Shown here: positions 1-5,680 of the stretch, piece after piece | Layout of the letters: each line of letters opens with the position of its first letter | How positions within the stretch are numbered: the stretch's first letter is position 1 | Assembly: GCA_000715605.1 (NCBI GenBank) | Contig: KL568569.1 | Location: 157,590-163,269, forward strand | Direction of reading: 5' to 3' | Source: Streptomyces speibonae | GTDB lineage: Bacteria; Actinomycetota; Actinomycetes; Streptomycetales; Streptomycetaceae | DNA: 5,680 nucleotides | Notes under the pieces: generated by a model | What the model was told of the DNA's origin: nothing | Databases searched by the model: none | The model's input: only the letters and a program-made list of their open reading frames with translations | Translations under genes and position numbers: made by a program

Positions 1-489
1 TTCTACGGCAACTCCCCCCACGTCGACGAACTGCGCCGCAGCGGCCGCATCGTCGACGTCTCGGGCCACGGCCGGGTGGAGGAGCTGTACCTGGCCGCCG
101 ACGCGCTCATCACGGACTACTCGTCGGCGATGTTCGACTACGCGGTCCTCGACCGGCCGATCATCATCTACGCCCCCGACTGGGACATCTACTCCGCGGT
201 CCGCGGCACCTACTTCAACCTGCTGGAGGAGCCGCCCGGTGTGGTGGCCACCACCCAGGCCGAGCTGATCCGGCTGCTCGGCTCGCGGGAGTACGAGTCG
301 GCGGACGCCGCCGAGCGCCGCGCCGGGTTCCGGCTCCGTTTCTGTGAGTTCGACGACGGCCACGCAGCCGAAAGGGTGGTGCGGCGCGTCTTCCTCGGCG
401 AGGAGAGCACGCTGCCGTTCGTCCCGTTCACCGAACGCCCCCACGCACCGACCCCCGACCAGGCGCTCGAGCTGGTCGAGCGGGCCTGA
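1..489 (+). CDS. CDP-glycerol glycerophosphotransferase family protein, C-terminal part
   Basis: The reading frame is open from the first base, so this is the last 162 residues of a gene that starts before the window; the GTG at position 76 is internal. Window residues 38-48 read TDYSSAMFDYA, the signature of the TagF/TagB (Glyphos_transf) family, whose members transfer glycerol phosphate or a related polyol phosphate from a CDP-activated donor to a growing wall or capsule polymer at the inner membrane face. The following RPIIIYAPD, RGTYF and FCEFDDGHAAERV segments match the same positions in the C-terminal domain of the next gene, so the two are paralogues. The two family histidines found essential in Bacillus subtilis TagF would lie upstream and cannot be checked. 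About 25 residues, rich in proline and acidic residues, follow the domain. Polymer and donor cannot be told from this fragment. It probably shares a transcript with the next gene, 23 bases downstream. Confidence 0.9.
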   Translation, partial: FYGNSPHVDELRRSGRIVDVSGHGRVEELYLAADALITDYSSAMFDYAVLDRPIIIYAPDWDIYSAVRGTYFNLLEEPPGVVATTQAELIRLLGSREYESADAAERRAGFRLRFCEFDDGHAAERVVRRVFLGEESTLPFVPFTERPHAPTPDQALELVERA

Positions 490-494
490 CCTGT

Positions 495-500
495 AAGGAG
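495..500 (+). promoter_or_regulatory. Ribosome binding site of the 1198-residue fusion gene
   Basis: AAGGAG, a strong match to the anti-Shine-Dalgarno sequence, lies in the 23-base gap between the two plus-strand genes. The spacer to the ATG at 513 is 12 bases, at the long end of the normal range. It supports that ATG as the start, which also fits because the glycosyltransferase fold begins only about five residues into the protein. There is little room for a separate promoter here, so I infer that the gene is read from an upstream promoter. Confidence 0.7.
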
Positions 501-512
501 ACCACCCAAGCC

Positions 513-3500
513 ATGGCCGCTCGGCTCAGTGTCATCGTCCCCATCTACAACGTGGAGCGGTACCTCCCCGCCTGTCTGGACTCATTGGCCGCTCAGACCT
601 TCCGCGACCTTGAGGTGCTGATGGTGGACGACGGTTCGCCGGACGACTCCGCTGTGATCGCTGCGGACTACCAGGCCCGCGATCCCCGCTTCAGGCTTAT
701 CCGAAAGGAAAACGCCGGTCTCGGAGCGGCACGCAACACCGGTCTGGCTCACCTGGCACCGGAGTCCGAGTACATCGCCTTCGTTGACAGCGACGACATG
801 ATCCCTCCGGACGCCTACCGGCTCATGGTGGAGAGTCTGGAGGAGAGCGGGTCGGATTTCGCCACTGGCAACGTCCAGCACATCAACAGCACCAAGATCT
901 GGCAGTCCCCGATGCACCGGATCCTCGCAGGTGGCGCGGTCAAGCGCACGCACGTCTCGCGGAACCGGAAGCTATTGACCGACCGAATAGCTTGCAACAA
1001 GGTATTCCGCCGCTCCTTCTGGGAGAAGCACCAGCTCACCTTCCCCGAGGGAGTGCTGTACGAGGACGTGCCGGTGATGTTGCCGGCGCAGTTCCTTGCC
1101 GAAGCCATTGACATCATCAGTGAGCCCACCTACTACTGGCGGCTCCGCGAGGGAGAGGCCACACCCTCGATCACCCAGCGCCGGACCGAACCAAAGGCCG
1201 TACGGGACCGCGCGGCCGCCGTGGAGTCCGTCAGCCGCTTCTTCGCCTCTCAGCCCGGACAGCTGGCCGCCGAGCTGAAGCGGGAGTACGACGAGACAGC
1301 GCTCACCGGCGACCTGCGCATCTTCATGAATGTACTGCCCGACGGCGACCAGGAATTCCGTGCCGAGTTCCTGCGGGTGATCAACAAGTATCTGGACCAG
1401 GTCGATCCGCAGGTCGTGATGGACCTCCCCGCTGCCGCCCGTATCAAGTGGCTCCTCGTCCGTAAACACGCCGTCGAGGAGATTGTCGAGATAATCAAGG
1501 CGGAGCGCCGCGGCGATCCGGTTGAGATCGACGGCCTGGTCCGCAAGTACATCAGCTACCCCGGCCTGGAGGCAGCCGTCGAGCAGCTGCCGAAGAAGGC
1601 CCGCCGTGTCGACCCCGACCTCAAGCTCCATGCTCCGCTGCAGGACATCCGCTGGGACAACGGAAAGCTCTTGCTCTCCGGGCATGCCTGGATCAACCAG
1701 ATCGACCAGTCGACCAAGCGCAGTGCGGTCAAGATCCTCGTACTGCAGAAGAGCGGGTCGCGCAAGGTCATGGTTCTGCCGTTGCGCAACACCTACGCGC
1801 CGGAGAGCACTTCGCTCTCCGGGCAGCGGCACACCAACTACGACTGGTCCGGCTGGGAGCTCGCCCTCGATCCTGCCAAGCTGCGCAAGGGAGGCCGCTG
1901 GGAGGAGGGCGCCTGGCGGGTGGGTATCGGCATCACCACTTCCGGCCTGGTGCGCAAGCGCGCGGTCCAGACGAAGGGGCCGACTCGTGCCAACCACCCG
2001 CCGTACCAGTGGCTGGACGATGATTTCCGGCTGCTGCCCACACCGGAGAAGGGTGCACTACGACTCGTCGTCGAACGCGTCCGTGCATTGATCACGGACC
2101 ATCGTGCCGTCGACACCGACATCGAGATCGATGGTGAGATCCGCGTTCCGATGGTCGCGGGCGAGAGCGTCACACTCTGCGTCACCAACCGCAAGAGCGG
2201 CGAACAACTGCGCTACCCCGCCGAACTCGACTCCGGGTCCGGCGCGCACACACCGTTCACCGTCCGAGTGCCCATGCTGGACATCGCTCTGCTGCGTGAA
2301 CACCAGGACGTCGTCAAGGAGGAGAACGCAGCCGGCGGCGCCAACCCTGCGCTCGCCTCACGCCGCAACTGGAGCACCCAGCTCCTCCTGGAGGCTCCGG
2401 ACGGAACCGAGCGCCGTTTGTCGACCGTGCTGCGCGAAGGGCTGGCCGACCGCCAGGTGCGGCTGCCGGCTGCGCTGGGCGAAGGTGCAGACCGCAACGA
2501 GATCGCCCTGATAGCAGGACACAACGGCTACCTGAAGTTCTCCGGCCGTCCGCTCCAGGCCAAGATCACCGAAGTGCGCTGGTCCGAGGATCGCTATGTT
2601 GTTCGTGGCAGCACACCGGCCGACATCGACGGCGCGGTCCTCGTGGTGAAGGCACGCGACCACTACGACGAGAAGACAGTGCCGCTGCGCACGTCGTCGG
2701 ACGGATCGTTCGAGGCCGAGTTCACTCCCGCGTCGATGTCCGGCCCCGACGGGACACTTCCGCTGAAGAGCGGACGCTGGAACCTGTTCCTGCGCCCCGT
2801 CGACGGCGGCCACGACATCCCGTTCGTCATCGACCGGCTGGCCGTGGACACGTTCCCGGTGCTCGGTGCGGCCAAGGACCGTGAGTACGAGTTCGAAGCC
2901 CGCTGGCACGACTTCCCACAGCTCCACTGCCCCTCCGACCTGTCCGTTCTCGAGCGAGGGTCCTACCGCCAGGAGCGGTTGCGCAAGGAGGTCTACGAAG
3001 CAGGACGACAGAAGCCCCTGCGGGACGCCGTCCTGTTCATCAGCTACAACGGCAAGCAGTACTCGGACTCGCCGCGCGCCATACACGAGGAGCTGTTGCG
3101 CCGGGGATCGAAGCTCGAGTTTCTCTGGCTGGTCCGAGACGGCCAGGTCAACCTGCCCGACACCGCGCAGAAGGTCCGGTTCTGGAGCACGGAGTGGTAC
3201 GAGGCATTGGCTCGCTGCCGCTACATCGTGACCAACGCACACCTGCCGCACTGGATGGAGCGGCGCCCTGGGCAGGTGATCGTGCAGAACTGGCACGGCA
3301 CCATGCTGAAGAAGATCGGTCTGGACATCGAGGCGCCGAAGTTCGACCCGCAGTACCACGAGCGGCTGATCCAGGAGGCGCGCAACTGGACGATGCTGGT
3401 CTCTTCCAATCGGTTCAGCACGCCGATCCTCAAGCGGGCCATGGCGTACGACGGGGAGATCGTGGAGACGGGGTACCCGCGCAACGACTATCTCTACGCC

Positions 3501-4109
3501 CCTGACATCGAACAGAGGGCCAAGGAGATCAAGGAGCGCATCGGTCTGCCTCTCGACAAGCGTGTCGTGCTGTATGCGCCGACGTGGCGAGACGATCTGT
3601 CCCACCGACGGGGCCAGTTCAAGTTCGACCTGCGGCTCGATGTCGAGGACGCCCGTGAGCGGCTCGGCGACGACCACATCCTGCTGGTCCGCCGGCATTC
3701 CAACGTGGTGGACAGCATCCCTGGCGCCGGCAACGGCTTCGTCCACGACGTCTCGGAGTATCCAGACATCGCAGACCTCTACCTGATCGCGGACGTGATG
3801 GTCACCGACTACTCCTCGGTGATGTTCGACTACGCGCATCTGAAGCGGCCCATGCTCTTCTTCACGTATGACCTGGAGCACTACCGGGACAAGCTGCGCG
3901 GCTTCTACTTCGACTTCGAGAACGACGCGCCTGGCCCACTCATCCGGACCTCGGAAGAGCTCGTCAGCGCTCTGTGCGACATCGACAAGGTGTCCGCCGA
4001 CTACGCGGAGCGCTACCAGCGTTTCCACGAACTGTTCTGCGACCTCGACGACGGCAACGCCTCGGCCCGAGTCGTGGACCGGATGCTGGAGCAGGCCCGC
4101 GAGGTGTGA
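513..4109 (+). CDS. Bifunctional family 2 glycosyltransferase / CDP-glycerol:glycerophosphate glycerophosphotransferase
   Basis: A complete 1198-residue fusion enzyme. Residues 5-215 are a GT-A family 2 glycosyltransferase: VIVPIYNVERYL (7-18), VDDGSPDDS (38-46), NAGLGAARNTGL (67-78), the metal-binding DSD (92-94) and YED (183-185), where the usual catalytic acid sits. Residues 225-360 look helical, with a basic, amphipathic stretch at 310-333 that might touch the membrane. Residues 370-785 are beta-rich. Residues 835-1190 are a TagF-like phosphotransferase with WHGTMLKKIG (927-936), TGYPRND (987-992), YAPTWRDD (1021-1028), RRHSN (1060-1064) and TDYSSVMFDYA (1098-1108). H928 and H1062 match the two histidines known to be essential in TagF, so this half looks active. 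There is no signal peptide or membrane span, so it should be cytoplasmic or peripheral at the membrane. The likely role is adding both a sugar and a polyol phosphate to a teichoic-acid-like or capsular polymer. Sugar, polyol and polymer are unknown. Several ATA and other rare codons set it apart from the upstream gene. Confidence 0.93.
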   Translation: MAARLSVIVPIYNVERYLPACLDSLAAQTFRDLEVLMVDDGSPDDSAVIAADYQARDPRFRLIRKENAGLGAARNTGLAHLAPESEYIAFVDSDDMIPPDAYRLMVESLEESGSDFATGNVQHINSTKIWQSPMHRILAGGAVKRTHVSRNRKLLTDRIACNKVFRRSFWEKHQLTFPEGVLYEDVPVMLPAQFLAEAIDIISEPTYYWRLREGEATPSITQRRTEPKAVRDRAAAVESVSRFFASQPGQLAAELKREYDETALTGDLRIFMNVLPDGDQEFRAEFLRVINKYLDQVDPQVVMDLPAAARIKWLLVRKHAVEEIVEIIKAERRGDPVEIDGLVRKYISYPGLEAAVEQLPKKARRVDPDLKLHAPLQDIRWDNGKLLLSGHAWINQIDQSTKRSAVKILVLQKSGSRKVMVLPLRNTYAPESTSLSGQRHTNYDWSGWELALDPAKLRKGGRWEEGAWRVGIGITTSGLVRKRAVQTKGPTRANHPPYQWLDDDFRLLPTPEKGALRLVVERVRALITDHRAVDTDIEIDGEIRVPMVAGESVTLCVTNRKSGEQLRYPAELDSGSGAHTPFTVRVPMLDIALLREHQDVVKEENAAGGANPALASRRNWSTQLLLEAPDGTERRLSTVLREGLADRQVRLPAALGEGADRNEIALIAGHNGYLKFSGRPLQAKITEVRWSEDRYVVRGSTPADIDGAVLVVKARDHYDEKTVPLRTSSDGSFEAEFTPASMSGPDGTLPLKSGRWNLFLRPVDGGHDIPFVIDRLAVDTFPVLGAAKDREYEFEARWHDFPQLHCPSDLSVLERGSYRQERLRKEVYEAGRQKPLRDAVLFISYNGKQYSDSPRAIHEELLRRGSKLEFLWLVRDGQVNLPDTAQKVRFWSTEWYEALARCRYIVTNAHLPHWMERRPGQVIVQNWHGTMLKKIGLDIEAPKFDPQYHERLIQEARNWTMLVSSNRFSTPILKRAMAYDGEIVETGYPRNDYLYAPDIEQRAKEIKERIGLPLDKRVVLYAPTWRDDLSHRRGQFKFDLRLDVEDARERLGDDHILLVRRHSNVVDSIPGAGNGFVHDVSEYPDIADLYLIADVMVTDYSSVMFDYAHLKRPMLFFTYDLEHYRDKLRGFYFDFENDAPGPLIRTSEELVSALCDIDKVSADYAERYQRFHELFCDLDDGNASARVVDRMLEQAREV
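1626..2861 (+). other. Beta-rich central region of the fusion enzyme, possibly three tandem sandwich modules
   Basis: This covers residues 372-783, between the two catalytic halves. By eye it divides into three stretches with a shared plan. Residues 372-486 start LQDIRWDNGKLLLSGHAW and contain WSGWELALDPAKL and a closing W-RVGI strand. Residues 514-680 are longer and more divergent. Residues 681-783 start ITEVRWSEDRYVVRGS and contain FEAEFTPASM and a closing GRWNLFLRPV strand. The first and third match best: an I-x-x-[IV]-R-W opening, then a strand ending in G, a PLR strand, and a W near the end. Staphylococcal TarS and TarP carry Ig-like C-terminal modules involved in oligomerisation, so a scaffold or trimer role is conceivable here. 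That is inference; no catalytic motif is visible. Confidence 0.4.
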
Positions 4110-4132
4110 TCTCCCCGGCGGAAGCCGGCCGA

Positions 4133-4170
4133 GGGCGGGCCCCGGAGAACGTCTTCTCCGGGGCCCGCCC
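4133..4170 (+). terminator. Strong stem-loop terminator after the fusion gene
   Basis: Arms gggcgggccccggagaa (4133-4149) and ttctccggggcccgccc (4154-4170) are perfect reverse complements: a 17-bp stem closed by the four-base loop CGTC. It begins 23 bases after the TGA stop of the fusion gene. Only two T bases follow, as is common for actinobacterial terminators that rely on stem strength. A small stem with a GGAA loop (4115-4128) precedes it. Because the stem is symmetrical, it could also act on readthrough from the convergent gene. Confidence 0.85.
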
Positions 4171-4205
4171 TTGCACTACCTGTCGGACCGCAGGATCACA
4201 GCCGA

Positions 4206-4246
4206 ACGGATCCCCCTGACGCCTGTGGGGCTTCCGGGGGATCCGT
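4206..4246 (-). terminator. Stem-loop terminator of the FG-GAP gene
   Basis: Arms acggatccccc (4206-4216) and gggggatccgt (4236-4246) form a perfect 11-bp stem with a 19-base loop. It lies about 60 bases past the TAG stop of the minus-strand gene, and on that strand the stem is followed by TTCGGC, again without a long U tract. The large loop makes it weaker than the neighbouring stem-loop. A short hairpin (gcaggt/acctgc, 4276-4290) and a 10-base palindrome (gaggcgcctc, 4294-4303) lie between it and the stop codon and may contribute. The strand assignment is by position. Confidence 0.6.
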
Positions 4247-4306
4247 CGTCTCAGCAGGCGCGTGGCTGCTGCTCAGCAGGTGGTACCTGCCTTGAGGCGC
4301 CTCTCA

Positions 4307-5659
4307 CTACCGAGCGGCGTGACCGAAGCGGACGCCGACTGCGGGCAGGCCGTTCCGGCCGGGCTGGTAGGTGGTGACCGGAGCGATCGCGCCGTTGGTC
4401 ACATTGGACAGGGGCAGGGCGTGCAGCGCGCCGTAGCTGCTCGGGCCGTAGGGCATGCCGGCGTACAGCTGAGTGCCGGTGAAGTGGACGCTGGACCCCA
4501 GGCGCTGGTTGGCCTTCGGCGTGCCCGGGATGCCGTCGCCGTCCCCCGCCTCGAGCCAACGATCGTTAGCACCAGGCGCGCCCAGCAGCGAGAAGGTGAG
4601 GATCGCTCCGGCCTTGGCCTCGCTGCCGACGGCCTCGTCCGGAATTCCGACAGCCATCTTCATGGTCGCCGCCGAACTGACCGCCCGGGGAGCCGTATTG
4701 ACTGCGGTGATGGCCGAGCCGAATCGGTCACCGGCCTCAGAGGTGCCGTGGACGTCGTCCGTGGCGGGGCCGGACTGATAGTTGTCGAGCTGGGTGTAGG
4801 TACCGGAGGCGGTGATGCGGAAGGTGTACACCGTGCCGGTGTCGGCCTTGTCCACACCGGCGACGGTCAGGTCCTCTCCCGGAGATCCGACAACGAGGAT
4901 CGATTCTCTCGCAGCCGAGGCACCAGAGGGACGGTAGGGCACCAGAGCGAGTGCGGCAGCGAACTCGTCGCCTGCTTCGGCGCCCCCGGAGACGGTGTCC
5001 AGGTCCTGGTCGAGGCCGAACTGCGGGGCGGGGCGGTTCTCGGAGTTCAGCGCGTGCGAGAAGACCGCCAGGTTTCCGGCTTTGTCGTCGGCACCGATGG
5101 CCTCACCGGGCGCTCCGACAGCGATGAAATTGGCGTCGGCGGCGACTGCGGTGCCAAAGCGGTCACCTGCCTCCACGGCACCTGGCACGTCAAGCTTGTC
5201 CTGGTGAACGACGACGTTGGTCCCGCCGTGCACGTAATACACGGAGCCAGCTCGCGTAGAGGCGCCGACGGACTCTCCCGGCGCACCGACGACCACGAAA
5301 GGCTTGCCCGCGGCGGTGACGCCGGCAGCCATCGCATGGCCCAGACGGTCGCCGGTCTCGGAGGTGGAAGCGGCCAACGACCCGTTCCCGGCCCCCTGCT
5401 CGTAGTGAGTGGCCTTCACCGCACCCGTGCCCAGGCCTCCGGTGCCGCCGTACAGGATGTCGAACATGCCCGCGTCGGTCGCTTCACCCAGGTTCTCACC
5501 GGGAGTGCCGACGACCAGGTCGGTGCAGCCGTCCTCGTTGTAGTCGACGGTGTCAATGGATTCACCGAAGTTGTCGTTGCCCTCGGACCCCCCAGGCACC
5601 CAGTCGAGGTCCTGGTTGATTTCTGCGGTGCCCTTGCCGTCGCCGTACACGACACGCAC
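4307..5659 (-). CDS. FG-GAP repeat (integrin-alpha-like beta-propeller) protein, C-terminal 450 residues
   Basis: The frame runs from the TAG at 4307-4309 to the last genomic base at 5659 and is cut there, so the N-terminus, where a signal peptide would be expected, is missing. Numbering from 5659, at least six FG-GAP units are visible, each with a GDRFG-like opening, a V-[VI]-G-x-P-G-E strand and an AG-x-[VL] strand: residues 28-71, 103-145, 165-201, 230-281, 310-357 and 384-416. The first 27 residues are the end of a further unit, and the last nine (GVRFGHAAR) start another. Only the first unit has a calcium loop, DYNEDGCTD (39-47). Such units form the blades of a propeller, as in integrin alpha chains, and in actinomycetes they are usual in exported proteins. 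No catalytic domain is seen in this part, so the job (adhesion, ligand binding or a domain attached upstream) is open. It is convergent with the polymer genes and transcribed separately. Confidence 0.9.
   Translation of the reverse strand: MRVVYGDGKGTAEINQDLDWVPGGSEGNDNFGESIDTVDYNEDGCTDLVVGTPGENLGEATDAGMFDILYGGTGGLGTGAVKATHYEQGAGNGSLAASTSETGDRLGHAMAAGVTAAGKPFVVVGAPGESVGASTRAGSVYYVHGGTNVVVHQDKLDVPGAVEAGDRFGTAVAADANFIAVGAPGEAIGADDKAGNLAVFSHALNSENRPAPQFGLDQDLDTVSGGAEAGDEFAAALALVPYRPSGASAARESILVVGSPGEDLTVAGVDKADTGTVYTFRITASGTYTQLDNYQSGPATDDVHGTSEAGDRFGSAITAVNTAPRAVSSAATMKMAVGIPDEAVGSEAKAGAILTFSLLGAPGANDRWLEAGDGDGIPGTPKANQRLGSSVHFTGTQLYAGMPYGPSSYGALHALPLSNVTNGAIAPVTTYQPGRNGLPAVGVRFGHAAR
4412..5578 (-). 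repeat. Array of six FG-GAP protein repeats
   Basis: In DNA terms the units are about 5447-5578, 5225-5353, 5057-5167, 4817-4972, 4589-4732 and 4412-4510. Distances between successive FG positions are 75, 62, 65, 80, 74 and 58 residues, so the spacers vary while the cores are kept. The repeats are similar at the protein level only; I see no long direct DNA repeat, which points to old duplication. The opening FG is altered to LG in units 2 and 6 and to FA in unit 4. Unit boundaries are by eye. Confidence 0.8.
5519..5545 (-). other. Calcium-binding loop of the first visible FG-GAP unit
   Basis: The encoded DYNEDGCTD fits the D-x-[DN]-x-D-G-x-x-D calcium loop of integrin-type propeller blades. 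The five later units have lost the acidic pattern at the equivalent place, for example AADANFIAVG in unit 3. Calcium binding is inferred from the motif. Confidence 0.7.
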
Positions 5660-5680
5660 CTGTCTCTTATACACATCTCT
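5660..5680. other. Residual Nextera/Tn5 transposase adapter at the contig end
   Basis: Positions 5660-5678 read ctgtctcttatacacatct, identical over all 19 bases to the transposase mosaic end used in Nextera library preparation. The last two bases (ct) are probably also non-genomic. The sequence is AT-rich against its surroundings and breaks the FG-GAP frame's family resemblance: residues encoded here (MYKRQ in one frame, MCIRD in another) are well-known adapter translations in protein databases. It is a library artefact, not a mobile element of the organism. Confidence 0.96.

Noticed and set aside
76..489. A 137-residue gene starting at the GTG at position 76.
   Set aside because: The frame is open to position 1, and the residues before the GTG (ending VDVSGHGR) align with the paralogous domain downstream (VHDVSEYPD), so the GTG is an internal valine codon.
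972..1997. A 341-residue minus-strand open frame opposite the glycosyltransferase half.
   Set aside because: Same reason: it lies wholly inside a well-supported gene, shows no domain or sensible start context, and has shadow-frame composition.
2358..4028. A 556-residue open frame on the minus strand opposite the phosphotransferase half of the fusion gene.
   Set aside because: Long antisense open frames are usual in high-GC genes with strong third-position bias. The translation has no recognisable domain and is full of V, R, L and D runs expected from the complementary frame, while the plus-strand gene has clear family motifs throughout.
4201..4250. The inverted repeat as a protein-binding operator or attachment site.
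   Set aside because: Its place just past the stop of the convergent gene and its 11-bp stem fit a terminator better; no integrase, second copy or promoter is nearby.
3868..4377. A plus-strand open frame running from inside the fusion gene across the intergenic region into the FG-GAP gene.
   Set aside because: It crosses both stem-loops, is off-frame to the real gene, and has S/T/R-rich shadow composition without a ribosome binding site.
5416..5676. An 86-residue minus-strand open frame beginning MCIRDR.
   Set aside because: Its start codon lies in the adapter sequence and the rest is a shadow frame of the FG-GAP gene.
5660..5678. A Tn5 mosaic end, as if a native transposon end were present.
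   Set aside because: The exact 19-base match at the very edge of the sequence, with no transposase or IS50 sequence, is what a library adapter leaves behind.

Overview
The window looks like a contig end from a high-GC actinomycete, most likely Streptomyces or a close relative. The evidence is strongly G/C-biased third codon positions, no in-frame TTA codon seen in any of the three genes, and the style of both protein families: large fusion enzymes of the TagF type and an FG-GAP repeat protein with a DYNEDGCTDL calcium loop. The genus call is an inference from composition and protein style, not from a marker gene.

Layout. Positions 1-489 hold the 3' end of a CDP-glycerol glycerophosphotransferase family gene whose start lies before the window. 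After 23 bases and an AAGGAG ribosome binding site, a complete 1198-residue gene follows on the same strand (513-4109). It joins an N-terminal family 2 glycosyltransferase to a C-terminal TagF-like glycerophosphotransferase, through a helical segment and a long beta-rich region. The two genes are probably one transcript. The 197-base convergent gap (4110-4306) carries a perfect 17-bp stem-loop terminator for the plus-strand genes and a second perfect stem-loop (11 bp) facing the minus-strand gene. From 4307 to 5659 the minus strand encodes the C-terminal 450 residues of an FG-GAP beta-propeller protein, cut by the contig end.

The last 21 bases are not genomic in origin. Positions 5660-5678 are an exact copy of the 19-base Tn5/Nextera transposase mosaic end, left in the assembly. 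The apparent start codons there (peptides beginning MYKRQ or MCIRD) are adapter translation and must not be read as the protein's N-terminus.

Function. The two plus-strand genes together suggest synthesis of a phosphodiester-linked cell-surface glycopolymer (teichoic-acid-like or capsular). One protein carries both a sugar transferase and a polyol-phosphate transferase, and a second phosphotransferase is encoded just upstream. The FG-GAP protein is probably an exported surface or secreted protein, but it is transcribed separately and convergently, so no functional link is shown. I see no mobile element, CRISPR array or RNA gene. I did not find a convincing new system; the most unusual biology is the multi-module architecture of the 1198-residue enzyme.
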